The notes under the pieces are model-generated. The model saw only the letters and a list, made by a program, of their open reading frames with translations. It was not told where the DNA came from and did no database searches. This document shows positions 45,362-54,984 of a stretch of DNA of 64,000 nucleotides, piece after piece (position 1 is the stretch's first letter; each line of letters begins with the position of its first letter). The position numbers and the translations under genes are program-made. The stretch comes from Nodularia sp. LEGE 06071. GTDB taxonomy: Bacteria; Cyanobacteriota; Cyanobacteriia; Cyanobacteriales; Nostocaceae. The DNA lies in contig NZ_JADEWH010000010.1 in NCBI RefSeq assembly GCF_015207755.1, positions 62,001 through 126,000 on the forward strand, given 5' to 3'.

Positions 45362-47074
45362 ATGAGCAATTCCAAACCCCGTGACGTACAAGTTCTCCCC
45401 ATCGCTACAAACACGAAATTTATTAGAGCGCGTAGTTGGTCACGCCTGCGGTTTGAAATTGAATATGCAAGAGAAAGAGGTACTACCTCCAATTCTTATT
45501 TAATTGAAGGCGATAAAACCGCAATTATTGGCCCACCGGCTGAAACCTTCACGGAAATTTATCTAGAGGCATTACAGCAGACCATCAACTTGAAACAGTT
45601 GGATTATGTGATCCTGGGTCATTTTAGCCCCAATCGCGTGCCAACTCTCAAGGCAATTATCGAATTAGCCCCCCAGGTCACCTTTGTTTGTTCTCTCCCT
45701 AGTGCTGCTCACTTGCGTAATGCTTTCCCCGATCATGCATTAGAAATTTTAGTCATGCGCGGGAAAGAAACTCTAGATTTAGGTAAGGGTCACGTTTTAA
45801 AATTCTTGCCGATTCCCAGTCCTCGTTGGCCAGAAGGACTTTGTACCTACGACCAGCAAACCCAAATTCTCTACACAGATAAGCTCTTTGGCTCTCATGT
45901 CTGTGGCGATGATGTGTTCGATGACAACTCGGAACCATTGAAAGAAGACCAGCATTACTACTACAACTGTCTGATGGCTCCCCAAGCTCAACACGTAGAA
46001 TCAGCTTTGGAGAAAATCTCAGATTTGCAGGTGAGAATGTATGCTCCGGGTCACGGGCCATTGGTACGGACTGGCTTAATTGAACTGACCAAATCCTACG
46101 CCGAATGGAGCAATGCTCAAAAGGATCGGGAAATATCTGTAGCTCTACTTTATGCCTCAGCTTATGGAAATACCGCCATCCTCGCCCAAGCAATGGCCTT
46201 GGGATTGACTAAAGGTGGGGTTGCAGTGCATTCGATTAACTGCGAATTTGCCACCCCTGATGAAATTCACGCTGCAATTCAAAAGTGTGATGGCTTTGTG
46301 ATTGGTTCTCCCACTATTGGCGGTCATGCTCCGACTCCTATTCATACTGCTTTGGGAATCGTATTAACAGTTGGTGATAGCAACCAACTCGCAGGGGTTT
46401 TTGGTTCCTACGGCTGGAGTGGCGAAGCATTTGATTTAATTGAAGGTAAACTTCGGGATGCTGGCTATCGCTTTGGATTTGATACTTTCAAAGTTAAGTT
46501 TAAGCCTGACGATGTAACTCTCAAGTACTGTGAAGAAGTTGGTACAGATTTTGCCCAAACATTGAAAAAGGCGAAAAAAGTCCGCTTACCACAACAATCT
46601 GCTACCCCTATGGAACAAGCTGTAGGTCGGATTGTTGGTTCAGTTTGTGTCATCTCAGCTAAACAAGGAGATGTGTCGGCGGGGATGCTAGGTGCTTGGG
46701 TTTCTCAAGCCAGCTTCAATCCACCAGGTCTGACTGTGGCGATTTCCAAAGAAAGAGCCATTGAATCTCTGCTGTATCCAGGTAGTAAATTTGCCTTGAA
46801 TATCCTGGAGGAAGGCAATCATTTAGAATACACGAAGCATTTCCGCAAAGACTTTGCTCCCGGAGAAGACAGATTTACCAACTTTAGCACCACAGTTGCA
46901 GATAATGGCTGTACAATTCTCACCGACGCGATCGCTTATGTGGAATGCTCTGTCAACGAACGTATGGAATGTGGCGATCATTGGGTAATTTATGCAACCG
47001 TTGAGAACGGTAAATTAATCAAACCTGATGCCGTGACTGCCATGAACCATCGTAAAACAGGCACTCATTATTAG
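45362..47074 (+). CDS. flv1: Flavodiiron protein Flv1, non-canonical diiron site
   Basis: The protein has 570 residues and the same three-domain layout as its neighbour. The ligand motif H-x-E-x-D-H reads HFSPNR at 87-92: the first His is kept but Glu, Asp and the second His are Ser89, Asn91 and Arg92, a loss typical of Flv1 (and Flv2). Later positions keep APGHGPL. In cyanobacteria such a subunit pairs with a canonical Flv3 in a heterodimer. Flv2/Flv4 genes usually have another gene between them, which is absent here, so Flv1 is the better name. The start is ATG 45362. A terminator follows at 47129. Confidence 0.88.
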   Translation: MSNSKPRDVQVLPIATNTKFIRARSWSRLRFEIEYARERGTTSNSYLIEGDKTAIIGPPAETFTEIYLEALQQTINLKQLDYVILGHFSPNRVPTLKAIIELAPQVTFVCSLPSAAHLRNAFPDHALEILVMRGKETLDLGKGHVLKFLPIPSPRWPEGLCTYDQQTQILYTDKLFGSHVCGDDVFDDNSEPLKEDQHYYYNCLMAPQAQHVESALEKISDLQVRMYAPGHGPLVRTGLIELTKSYAEWSNAQKDREISVALLYASAYGNTAILAQAMALGLTKGGVAVHSINCEFATPDEIHAAIQKCDGFVIGSPTIGGHAPTPIHTALGIVLTVGDSNQLAGVFGSYGWSGEAFDLIEGKLRDAGYRFGFDTFKVKFKPDDVTLKYCEEVGTDFAQTLKKAKKVRLPQQSATPMEQAVGRIVGSVCVISAKQGDVSAGMLGAWVSQASFNPPGLTVAISKERAIESLLYPGSKFALNILEEGNHLEYTKHFRKDFAPGEDRFTNFSTTVADNGCTILTDAIAYVECSVNERMECGDHWVIYATVENGKLIKPDAVTAMNHRKTGTHY

Positions 47075-47460
47075 AAGATTAATAGATAATTTTTAGCAAT
47101 TAATCTGCAACGATTAATCTGTGCGGGAAGACACCTGTCATCGTCTCCACTTTGACGGGAGTCTTTTTGTGCGTCTAGCATAGATTCGCTCAAATCATCT
47201 CACTTTGCCAAAAAAAATTTCTTTGTAGACTCTAGCAAATAGGGCATCTACAACTACAATAGTATTTTTAACTAGGAACTTTTAGGGTCATGCTCAGTCT
47301 AGCAAATCGGGCATAAATATTGAGGTAAAATTCCGCAATTGCCACCAAGACAATTGAATATGTATCATGTCATCTTAGACTAGGGAATCAGTATCTGGCA
47401 GTTTTCACACAACCTGCCAATTACTCTGCCGCAACGCTTTTATACTATTTTGTTCCTCCT
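47075..47460. other. 386-bp spacer after flv1
   Basis: Contains the terminator listed separately and a near-direct repeat of TCTAGCATAGATTCGCTC / TCTAGCAAATAGGGCAT / TCTAGCAAATCGGGCAT phrases. No gene apart from the small ORF that follows. Confidence 0.4.
47129..47168 (+). terminator. Terminator after flv1
   Basis: AGACACCTGTC at 47129-47139 pairs with GACGGGAGTCT at 47154-47164 (one mismatch, one G-U) and is followed by TTTTT. It ends the flv3-flv1 unit 55 bp past the stop. Confidence 0.7.
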
Positions 47461-47640
47461 ATGTCCGCACAACACAACCAGATTAAATTTCCTTTTTGGC
47501 AGTATTTGAATCAACCCTTACTTAGTCGCGATTCTAAATTAGAATTAAATCCGCGTCGTTTTGCCCATAGCTGGCGAATTGGACTTCTTGAACGGTGCTT
47601 GAATAAAGAATGTGATGCTAAGGGGCCTCAACAGTATTGA
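47461..47640 (+). CDS. Small conserved cyanobacterial hypothetical protein (59 aa)
   Basis: The ORF has 59 residues and begins MSAQHNQIKFPFWQYLNQPL, then LLSRDSKLELNPRRFAHSWRI. The opening, with aromatic FPFWQYL and a basic SWRIGLLER, looks like a compact folded domain rather than random sequence. There is no membrane helix. It lies between the flv1 terminator and a GC-rich hairpin (47647-47672) seven bases past its stop, so it is likely its own unit. The function is unknown. Confidence 0.65.
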   Translation: MSAQHNQIKFPFWQYLNQPLLSRDSKLELNPRRFAHSWRIGLLERCLNKECDAKGPQQY

Positions 47641-47646
47641 TATCTT

Positions 47647-47672
47647 CCCCACCCTATAGAAGAGGGGTGGGG
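47647..47672 (+). repeat. GC-rich hairpin after the 59-aa gene
   Basis: CCCCACCC at 47647-47654 is perfectly inverted at 47665-47672, loop of ten bases. No T-run follows. It could end transcription weakly or be a dispersed repeat. Confidence 0.5.
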
Positions 47673-47934
47673 ATGACAAAAATCACTTCTTGGTTTTTCT
47701 GGTTGTTGCCTTACGGGCGTTCGGCACTTAAATTATGCAGTTCGGTAAATTTTGAGGGAACTGGTCAAAGTGAAGGCCGTCTAGAGTGAAAGTGAAGCGT
47801 GAGAAGTGAGGACTGATGGGTGATTAATTGAAGATTATCGCAAAAAGCTTTTCAGCTTCCGGTATGCTTACCCTTTTCATTATGGCGTTCGGTGGTTAAC
47901 AATGAGTTGAATATGTTTTAAATGATTCAATTTT

Positions 47935-48189
47935 ATGCCGAGAACACCAAATGAATTTGCCGTACACCTTTTACTAGAGGGTGGTCACCGGGAAGAAATC
48001 CGTTTTCCCACTTTTCAAGATTTTCAAAAGTGGTACAACAGTTCGCTCATGCCTAAGTTTGATTCTAATGAATTGATTAACGTACCAATCAAGAATATTC
48101 AGCAGGAGTACTTAGTAGTACGTCCCAGCCGGATTTTGGCTATCCGGGTAGAACCAGTTTTTAGCTCTAGTGTTGAAAGATTCAACTAA
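47935..48189 (+). CDS. Conserved cyanobacterial hypothetical protein (84 aa)
   Basis: The protein has 84 residues and begins MPRTPNEFAVHLLLEGGHRE, then a basic-aromatic stretch around FQDFQKWYNSSLM. It ends with YLVVRPSRILAIRVEPVF, a beta-strand-like segment. No membrane helix or catalytic motif is visible. It ends 3 bp before mltA, so the two are co-transcribed and perhaps linked to cell-wall work. The family is not known to me. Confidence 0.7.
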   Translation: MPRTPNEFAVHLLLEGGHREEIRFPTFQDFQKWYNSSLMPKFDSNELINVPIKNIQQEYLVVRPSRILAIRVEPVFSSSVERFN

Positions 48190-48192
48190 ATC

Positions 48193-49464
48193 ATGAGAAA
48201 AAGCCTTGCTTTGGTTTCCTTGACTTGGGGAATTGTCTTAATAAATACCATCTGGTCAGCTGTAGCTCAGGTGACTATACCTGTACCAGTACCAACCAAT
48301 CCTCAGATCCCGCCGCCAGTCCAGCCCCAGCCGAGTATTCCTAACATACAGCCGTCAGTGCCGCTTAAACCCCTGAATCTGGGAAACAATTGTACTCCCA
48401 TTCACGCTTGCTTGGGTTGGGATGAGCAACTTTGGGGTCAAGCGGGTAACCCTGGGGGAGGCGATCGCCAAGCGTTGTTGGCTTCAATTGACAATAGTTT
48501 GAGTTACCTATCAAGAAATAGTGCGATCGCTACCTATCAAAAGTATCCAGTTCCGGGAATTACCCATGATCGGGTGCGTCGGAGTTTGATTCGTTTCCGC
48601 CAACTAGTTGTCAATTCCAAATCTCCAGCCGAACTGCAAGCTGCTGTCCGGCGAGAGTTTACCTTTTACAAGTCTGTGGGCAATGATGGCAAGGGGACTG
48701 TGAAGTTTACTGCTTACTACGAGCCTATTTATACTGCTAGCCGTGTAAAGACTCAAGAATATAAGTATCCCCTGTATCAACGACCATCGGACTTTGATCA
48801 ATGGGCTAAACCTCACCCCAAACGAGTTGATTTGGAAGGTCAAGACGGTTTACTAGGGGAAAGAAGCCAGTTGCGCGGTTTAGAAATCCTCTGGTTCCGT
48901 GATCGCTTCGATGCATACATGGTACATATCCAAGGTTCTGCCCAAATTCAGTTAACCAATGGCACGAAAACCTCTGTTGGCTTTGCAGGTGGAACAGATT
49001 ATCCCTGGACTAGTATCGGCGGCCAACTTTCCAAAGATGGCAAGTTAGCCGCAAATCAATTAAATATGCCGGGGATCATTAACTTCTTCCAGAGTTACCC
49101 CCAGGAAATGAGTAATTATCTCCCCCGATGGGAAAGATTTGTCTTCTTTCAAGAAAACCCCGGTAGACCAGCTACTGGCAGTATTAATGTCCCAGTCACA
49201 GCCGAGCGTTCCATTGCTACAGATAAGTCTCTCATGCCTCCCGGCGCACTAGCACTGGTTCATACTTCACTTCCATATGCCAACAGCAATGGCCAAATGC
49301 AATATCGGACTGTGAGCCGCTTTGTCCTCGATCAGGATACAGGAAGCGCCATCAAAGGCCCAGGAAGAGTCGATTATTTCATGGGTTCTGGCAAAGTAGC
49401 AGGCGATCGCGCTGGCGTTACAGGTGGTAACGGTTCACTGTATTATTTATTGCTCAAAAAATAG
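48193..49464 (+). CDS. mltA: Membrane-bound lytic murein transglycosylase A (MltA)
   Basis: The protein has 423 residues. A signal peptide (MRKSLALVSLTWGIVLINTI, cut near SAVAQ) is followed by a proline-rich linker, then the MltA domain (about 130-330) with KFTAYYEPIYTASR, and a C-terminal 3D domain (DQDTGSAIKGPGRVDYFMG) that carries the catalytic Asp residues. MltA cuts glycan strands of peptidoglycan by forming 1,6-anhydro ends. The gene directly follows the 84-residue ORF (3 bp). There is no lipobox, so it is secreted rather than lipid anchored. Confidence 0.9.
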   Translation: MRKSLALVSLTWGIVLINTIWSAVAQVTIPVPVPTNPQIPPPVQPQPSIPNIQPSVPLKPLNLGNNCTPIHACLGWDEQLWGQAGNPGGGDRQALLASIDNSLSYLSRNSAIATYQKYPVPGITHDRVRRSLIRFRQLVVNSKSPAELQAAVRREFTFYKSVGNDGKGTVKFTAYYEPIYTASRVKTQEYKYPLYQRPSDFDQWAKPHPKRVDLEGQDGLLGERSQLRGLEILWFRDRFDAYMVHIQGSAQIQLTNGTKTSVGFAGGTDYPWTSIGGQLSKDGKLAANQLNMPGIINFFQSYPQEMSNYLPRWERFVFFQENPGRPATGSINVPVTAERSIATDKSLMPPGALALVHTSLPYANSNGQMQYRTVSRFVLDQDTGSAIKGPGRVDYFMGSGKVAGDRAGVTGGNGSLYYLLLKK

Positions 49465-49469
49465 GCAAT

Positions 49470-49650
49470 GGGAAGAGGCACAGGGGCAGGGGAGAAGAGG
49501 AACGGGGGCAGGGGGCAGGGTGCAGGGGAGAAGAGGAATGGTTGTGAAGTAAGCGGAAGTTTAAAGTAATTTCTTACTCCCCCTTGCTCCCTGCTCCCCG
49601 CTCCCCTGCCTCTTAACTCCCCCTACTCCCTACTCCCTACTCCCTACTCC
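49470..49650. repeat. GC-skewed simple repeats between convergent genes
   Basis: First GGGGCAGGGGAGAAGAGG-type purine runs (to about 49540), then the reverse pattern, pyrimidine runs ending in CCCTACTCCCTACTCCC (heptamers, 49618-49650). The two halves could pair into a long stem and end both mltA and the DUF5895 gene, which point at each other. Confidence 0.6.
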
Positions 49651-49653
49651 CAC

Positions 49654-50517
49654 CTAATACGGGGGATAATCATCTTCATCAGCGTAAATATAAGAACTAG
49701 AAACGCCAACTGCGGCCATTTTGGGAGCTTCTATTTTGATAGATTCCTTACCAAACTCTTTGTGTTCTTCAAAAGTCTTGCAGATCATTGTAGACTCAAC
49801 CGAATCTGAAGCAATTAGGTACTCGGTTAATGTGCCGACAGTGGGATGCTTGTAGTCCACCGTTGAAGCTACCATCACAGTATTTGGTTCAATTCCTCTT
49901 TCTTCACACTCAATGATCGGGCAGAAAATTCCATGTGCGTGAAATAACGGGCCTTTTGGTGAAACAGGTTGCTGGCGGTATACAGCATAAGCTCTTTCTA
50001 GTTCAGCGACAAATCCACTGATGACTCTGCCTTGTTGAAATTCGCAGTAAGTTTTGCTGAAACTAGCTCCCGCTGCACCGCTCAAAGTTAATTGTAATGG
50101 AGAATCATGGAGAAACTTTTTATTTTCGCCTACTAAGTAAATTAGGTGGCGAGTAAAGGTTTTAAATTTAAGCTTATCTGCTAAAAAAGCATCATAATTT
50201 TCTTTAAGAGTACCAAGTTTGTTCCCACTTTCCCGGTCTTTCACAGATAAAGGCCCCCGGCGGACTATAACTAACTTTGGAGTATTGCTAATAAAAACAG
50301 TTTCCACTCCAGAGCTAAATTCATGCTCTAGCTGTTCCCAATTTTCATCCGGCTGAAAGCCTACAGCACTAGCATTATCCAATTTAATCGCCAATCCGTG
50401 GGGCTGGATGCCGTCTGTGCCATACCGAGGATTAATCATCTGACACCAGGGGATGATTTGAGAAGGAGGGGCGTTAAATTTATCGTCTTCAAAGTCGAAA
50501 TTAGTAGATGCTGCCAT
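49654..50517 (-). CDS. DUF5895 domain-containing protein
   Basis: The protein has 287 residues and is probably the cyanobacterial DUF5895 family. The N-terminal part contains PPSQIIPWCQMINPRYGTDG and a mid part with LTLSGAAGASFSKTYCEFQQGRV and FHAHGIFCPIIECEERG. There is no signal peptide or membrane helix. Related proteins are found in filamentous cyanobacteria, often more than one per genome, with no proven role. The C-terminal end is acidic and Tyr-rich (YADEDDYPPY). It stands alone between convergent mltA and a PHP gene on the same strand. Confidence 0.65.
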   Translation of the reverse strand: MAASTNFDFEDDKFNAPPSQIIPWCQMINPRYGTDGIQPHGLAIKLDNASAVGFQPDENWEQLEHEFSSGVETVFISNTPKLVIVRRGPLSVKDRESGNKLGTLKENYDAFLADKLKFKTFTRHLIYLVGENKKFLHDSPLQLTLSGAAGASFSKTYCEFQQGRVISGFVAELERAYAVYRQQPVSPKGPLFHAHGIFCPIIECEERGIEPNTVMVASTVDYKHPTVGTLTEYLIASDSVESTMICKTFEEHKEFGKESIKIEAPKMAAVGVSSSYIYADEDDYPPY

Positions 50518-50688
50518 CGTTTTAGAGTATAAAAAGTGTTTTGCTAAACAAGTTTATCAGGATGGGGAATTAGTAGAGCGTTGCTGGTGGGTAGTTCTGT
50601 GAACATTATCTGGTGAAAAACAATGTAGAGACTTTCCATGCAATGTCTCTACAAGGGTTCGGTCACAGGTCTATTTAAATTCGCTCGA

Positions 50689-51375
50689 TTACAAGCGTTG
50701 TAGCAGACTTAAACCGTGGGTATCAGTACCACAGGTATTGAAGAGCTGATATTCATCAGCTAACTGTTGTACTTGTTGTGTTTCCAAAGCACTTGGTTTC
50801 CAAGGTTTGGGGTTTTTGTAAGCGTAGAACGCTTCCACACCGTCAATTCCCCGTTCCGCCGCCGCCGGAATTAAGTCAAAATGCGATCGCTTGTAACGAG
50901 CTGGATGAGCTAAAACTGCCAATCCCCCGGCTTGCTGTATGCCAGCAATGACGTTATTTGCTTGATATTGTTTACCTGTGGTAGGTTTACTTTGCAAATA
51001 GGGTTTTATACTAGGATGTTCTGGCTCAAAGGCGTAAGCCAAAATGTGGACTTCAACATCCAGAAGATTGGCATTAATTTCTACACCACTCCATAGGTAA
51101 GGAGTATTTTCATTGCCATTTTTCCGCTTCCAGTTGTCTAACCAATATTGTGCTGCTTGATACCCGCCGATACTATGGTGATCTGTAATCGCCAATCCTT
51201 GTAGCCCAATGGCGATCGCCTGTTCCATCAATGTACTTGGTTGCAACTTGCCATCTGAGTGGACAGTATGCAGATGAAAATTGAATAACTTGGGACAGCT
51301 TTGGGCATCAACCCTCTGGAAGACTTGCCTTAAAATATCTGCCTTCGTAGATGTCCGAGCAAAATTTACAACCAT
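50689..51375 (-). CDS. PHP domain phosphoesterase (TrpH/YciV type)
   Basis: The protein has 228 residues from ATG 51375; the longer frame to 51420 has no better start. The PHP metal-binding motifs are FNFHLHTVHSDG, AITDHHSIGG, LAVLAHPARY and GTDTHG. Family members include nucleoside 3',5'-bisphosphate phosphatases and 5'-3' exonucleases acting on RNA or DNA ends. The exact substrate cannot be told. The protein is on the short side because the C-terminal part after GTDTHG ends early. It is upstream of the DUF5895 gene on the same strand but 171 bp away. Confidence 0.85.
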   Translation of the reverse strand: MVVNFARTSTKADILRQVFQRVDAQSCPKLFNFHLHTVHSDGKLQPSTLMEQAIAIGLQGLAITDHHSIGGYQAAQYWLDNWKRKNGNENTPYLWSGVEINANLLDVEVHILAYAFEPEHPSIKPYLQSKPTTGKQYQANNVIAGIQQAGGLAVLAHPARYKRSHFDLIPAAAERGIDGVEAFYAYKNPKPWKPSALETQQVQQLADEYQLFNTCGTDTHGLSLLQRL

Positions 51376-51590
51376 AACTTTTTTATAAATGAAAATACCT
51401 GATTTCCCATACACCAACACTTAGATGTAAAAACAACTCCAGCACTTCAAGTCAGTAGTTATTTTTTCAGCCTTATTAGCTAGCCAATTTTTTCAATATG
51501 TTAAGACTACCTTAGCAAATCTCAATGCTGATGGTCATGAGTATTTCCAATTGCTTATATAAAGCGGGTAAAAATTTTTTTCGGAATTAT

Positions 51591-52634
51591 TTAAGCACTG
51601 AGAAAATTTTGAGGTAAACCTGTCAATGTACCAGAACCTGTAATCACTTCACCAATTGCCAAAGCGGAAATATCCTGTGATTTAAAAAAGGTGATTGTCT
51701 GTTCTACTTGATGAGGTGGTACTAACAGCACAAAACCAATTCCCATATTGAAAGTATTGTACATAGCCTCGGCACTGACCGAGCCGACTGCCGCTAGCCA
51801 TTGAAATATAGGCGGAATCGTCCAACTGTGGGCATGAATTTGAATGCTTTGATTTTTACCTAAGCATCTGGGTAAATTCTCTGGTAACCCACCACCTGTA
51901 ATATGAGCCATACCATGAATTTCTAAATCAGCTTGACGAGATGCTAGAACAGGTTTGACATAAATTTGTGTAGGTTTGAGGAAAGCTTCTGCGATCGTTT
52001 CACCACCTAATAATGCTGGGCGTTCATCCCAAGCCAAAGAATTGGAACTGACAATTTTCCGGACTAAACTCAAGCCATTGCTGTGTACACCAGTACTAGG
52101 AAGTGCGATCGCTATATCCCCAATTTGTACCTGGGAAGTATCCAACATCTGGCTTTTTTCCACAATTCCCACACAAAAACCAGCCAAATCATACTCACCC
52201 ACTTGGTAAAAACCAGGCATTTCTGCGGTTTCTCCTCCCAATAAAGCGCAACCCGCCAGTCTACACCCAGAAGCTATACCCGCTACCACTTGAGTCAGTT
52301 GTTCTGGCTCTAACTTACCTGTAGCGACATAATCTAAAAAAAACAGTGGTTCCGCACCTGATGTCAACACATCATTCACACACATCGCCACTAAATCAAC
52401 CCCAACGGTATCATGGCGGTTGAGAATTTGGGCAATTTTCAGCTTTGTCCCCACACCATCCGTCCCGGAAACCAACACTGGTTCTTTAAAACCACCTGGT
52501 AATTGGAAGCAACCACCAAAACCACCTAATCCACCAATTACTTCCGGTCTAAAAGTACTGTGAACTAAATTACGAATTTGGTCTACAAAGGCTCTACCTG
52601 CCTCAACATCAACCCCAGCATCCCGATAATCCAT
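51591..52634 (-). CDS. purM: Phosphoribosylformylglycinamidine cyclo-ligase
   Basis: The protein has 347 residues from ATG 52634 ([14 protein letters not shown] is the usual opening of PurM); a longer frame from TTG 52655 adds seven residues. The motifs [54 protein letters not shown] and [14 protein letters not shown] are all typical. PurM closes the imidazole ring in purine synthesis with ATP. It stands alone, with 38 bp to a small gene upstream on the same strand. Confidence 0.94.
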   Translation of the reverse strand: MDYRDAGVDVEAGRAFVDQIRNLVHSTFRPEVIGGLGGFGGCFQLPGGFKEPVLVSGTDGVGTKLKIAQILNRHDTVGVDLVAMCVNDVLTSGAEPLFFLDYVATGKLEPEQLTQVVAGIASGCRLAGCALLGGETAEMPGFYQVGEYDLAGFCVGIVEKSQMLDTSQVQIGDIAIALPSTGVHSNGLSLVRKIVSSNSLAWDERPALLGGETIAEAFLKPTQIYVKPVLASRQADLEIHGMAHITGGGLPENLPRCLGKNQSIQIHAHSWTIPPIFQWLAAVGSVSAEAMYNTFNMGIGFVLLVPPHQVEQTITFFKSQDISALAIGEVITGSGTLTGLPQNFLSA

Positions 52635-52693
52635 TCCTGACTGCACCGCTATCAATTCGTTACCAACTTAGGCTATCATCCCATGTTAGGAGA

Positions 52694-52900
52694 TCAAAAT
52701 ACTTCCTCTTCCATGCCACGCCACCATTCACCCAAATGCATCAAATCTTCGTGGATGTCTGCCAACTCATTGGCGTAAGTATCTTCGGAAATACTAGCTT
52801 GGCGTTCTTGTAATTTCTTGATCCGCAACTGTACCAATAGCCAAGGTTTGGTAATGCTATTTGTTGATTCCAGATATTGTGCTAGTTCTTTGCTATCCAT
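52694..52900 (-). CDS. Small conserved hypothetical protein (68 aa)
   Basis: The protein has 68 residues, entirely helical in pattern: MDSKELAQYLESTNSITKPW, then LRIKKLQERQASISEDTY, then a C-terminal helix with LMHLGEWWRGMEEEVF. There is no signal or membrane helix. It is upstream of purM on the same strand and may share its transcript. The spacing of hydrophobic residues suggests a small coiled helical hairpin. No family is known to me. Confidence 0.68.
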   Translation of the reverse strand: MDSKELAQYLESTNSITKPWLLVQLRIKKLQERQASISEDTYANELADIHEDLMHLGEWWRGMEEEVF

Positions 52901-53081
52901 ATTTTTTCACTCACTACTCTTTAAGATACATGAGACCGTTGAGAGTTGTGCAATTCGCTTCACCAAGCAAAAACAGCCACGATACTAGTCGTGACTGCTC
53001 GCAGTATTCGTCAATTAACTGATTTTGACTGCTTTATTATCTGGAATCAGCCAACATCGAGGTCAGTACAAGACTGACAGA

Positions 53082-53687
53082 TTAACAGGCTTTAGCGTAA
53101 TTTTCAGCCGCAAATTCCCAATTTACTAACTGCTCTAAGAAATTCTTGATGAAAGCTGGACGAGCATTTCTATGGTCGATGTAGTAGGCGTGTTCCCATA
53201 CATCCAAGGTTAAGAGTGCCTTTTTGCCATGAGCTAAGGGGTTCTCTGCATTTGGTGTCTTCATCACCTTCAGAGTCCCACCATCATCAATTAACCAAGC
53301 CCAACCACTGCCGAATTGAGTTGCAGCCGCGTTAGAAAATTCTTCTTTGAATTTGTCAAAGCTACCAAAATCCTGATTAATCTTGGCTGCTAAGTCGCCT
53401 GTGGGTGCGCCGCCACCTGCGGGCTTCAAGCAATCCCAGAAAAAGCTGTGATTCCAAACTTGAGCCGCATTATTAAAGATTCCCGCTTTCGAGGAGTCTT
53501 TAAAGGCAATTTGGATGACTTCTTCCAGAGACTTGTCAGCCAGTTCTGTACCATCAGTCAGCTTGTTTAAGTTAGTCACATAGGCTGCATGATGTTTGCC
53601 ATAGTGATACTCGAAGGTTTCGCCTTTCATGCCATACGGCTCTAGAGCGTTAAAGTCGAATGGTAAGGGGGGCTGTTTAAATGCCAT
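53082..53687 (-). CDS. sodB: Superoxide dismutase, iron type
   Basis: The protein has 201 residues. Metal ligands are His in YHYGKHHAAYV, His in NHSFFWDCL, and Asp and His in LDVWEHAYYIDH. The segment FFWDCLKP and the AAQVWNHSFFW stretch are FeSOD marks, as opposed to MnSOD (which has MFW). It should dismutate superoxide in the cytosol. No signal peptide is present. The gene stands alone, and a decayed MnSOD-type copy lies just upstream on the same strand. Confidence 0.94.
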   Translation of the reverse strand: MAFKQPPLPFDFNALEPYGMKGETFEYHYGKHHAAYVTNLNKLTDGTELADKSLEEVIQIAFKDSSKAGIFNNAAQVWNHSFFWDCLKPAGGGAPTGDLAAKINQDFGSFDKFKEEFSNAAATQFGSGWAWLIDDGGTLKVMKTPNAENPLAHGKKALLTLDVWEHAYYIDHRNARPAFIKNFLEQLVNWEFAAENYAKAC

Positions 53688-53839
53688 TTTGTGAAATCCT
53701 CTCTTTACTGTTTTCCGGTTTAAAACTGTTGTAGCAGCTTAGGAAACGACAGGTTTTATATGTGTCAGTTTTCTATCTACCTATAAAAGGATAGAAAACT
53801 TAACATCGTTATTCTACTACCAAAGTGAGGATTCAGACA

Positions 53840-54222
53840 CAATACTCTTGTATTTAGGCTTATTCCCAGGACATGATTACCCATAATGGGGAAACTCCCG
53901 GATGTCATGGAAGTACCTTGCTTAGGTGTACTAGTGATGGCAATTTGTTTTCACGAGTGCGAACTAAGCAAACCCAACCACTCCCAAATTGTTTGGCGCT
54001 AAATCGTTAAAAAGCTGTTTAATTGTTGCCAAATTACCAAAATTATCGTTAATCACATTGGCGATCGCACCTTTTAGTTCACCAAGACCATTATGTGTGA
54101 TAATTAGCCAAAACATGGTATAATCGCTCCGGCTACCAGCTTACTTACTCACAGACGTAATCATATTTTCAATGCTTTTTGACTGTAGTTCTGGATGTTC
54201 CTCCAAGGTTGCATTTACTTTA
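53840..54222 (-). pseudogene. sodA: Degraded MnSOD-type superoxide dismutase gene
   Basis: Reading the minus strand from 54222, the fragments KVNATLEEHPELQSKSIENM, TMFWLIITHNGLGELKGAIA, NVINDNFGNLATIKQLFND, QFGSGWVCLVRTRENKL and SFPIMGNHVLG line up in order with SOD, but they lie in different frames and include stops. The TMFW segment marks the MnSOD type. The first 40 or so residues and the end are missing. The intact sodB is 150 bp away on the same strand, and the FkbM gene begins at 54244, close to the broken end. This is a clear relic, and I see no way it could make a working enzyme. Confidence 0.78.
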
Positions 54223-54243
54223 CAAAACTTTAGATAAAACTAT

Positions 54244-54984
54244 ATGCATCCTAAAATAAGAATATTTATTTTGAGAATTAAACAGGCTATAAAAGTAGCT
54301 ATGGGCTACTCTACCGTATATCCTAATAATAAATATGCTTTCCACAAAATCTCCTGGTCACAAGATGGGGAAGATATGGTTGTAGCAGAGTTCTTTAACA
54401 GTAAAGGTAACGGTAAAGCAAAAGGTTTTTATGTTGATGTAGGAGCGCATCATCCCCAAAGATTCTCTAATACATATTATTTCTACTTAAGAGGATGGAA
54501 AGGAATTAATATTGATGCCATGCCTGGCAGCATGGATATTTTTAATGTTTTGCGTCCCCAGGATATTAATTTGGAAATTCCTATATCTGATAAAGCGGAA
54601 GTTTTAACTTATTATAAATTTGATGAGCCAGCACTAAATAGTTTTTCTTTACCAGTATCCCAAGAACGTGTTGCGACAAGTAAGTACAACATAATTGCTG
54701 AAACTCAACTACAAACTCAGACACTAGCTGAAGTTTTGGATAAACATCTACCCCCAGAACAGACGATTGATTTCTTGAGTATTGATGTTGAAGGTTTAGA
54801 TTATCAAGTTATGAGTTCCAATAACTGGGATAAATACAAGCCTAAAGTAATTTTAGTAGAAGATTTGGAGGTAACTTCTTTAAGAAATATCAATACGTCT
54901 AAAGTATGTTTATTTTTAGAAGAAAGAGGTTACATATTATTCGCTAAAACAATGAGAACTTTAATTTTTAAATTAGAAAGCTAG
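54244..54984 (+). CDS. FkbM family methyltransferase
   Basis: The protein has 246 residues. The SAM-binding start of the FkbM (PF05050) family is clear: SQDGEDMVVAEFF, then GFYVDVGAHHPQRFSNTYYF and GINIDAMPG. The late motif FLSIDVEGLDYQVM is also present. Members methylate sugar hydroxyls in exopolysaccharides or secondary metabolites. The gene is alone, with a broken sodA on one side and a repeat-rich spacer on the other, and its codon use is AT-rich compared with the genes near it. The target sugar is unknown. Transfer into this place is possible from its context. Confidence 0.86.
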   Translation: MHPKIRIFILRIKQAIKVAMGYSTVYPNNKYAFHKISWSQDGEDMVVAEFFNSKGNGKAKGFYVDVGAHHPQRFSNTYYFYLRGWKGINIDAMPGSMDIFNVLRPQDINLEIPISDKAEVLTYYKFDEPALNSFSLPVSQERVATSKYNIIAETQLQTQTLAEVLDKHLPPEQTIDFLSIDVEGLDYQVMSSNNWDKYKPKVILVEDLEVTSLRNINTSKVCLFLEERGYILFAKTMRTLIFKLES

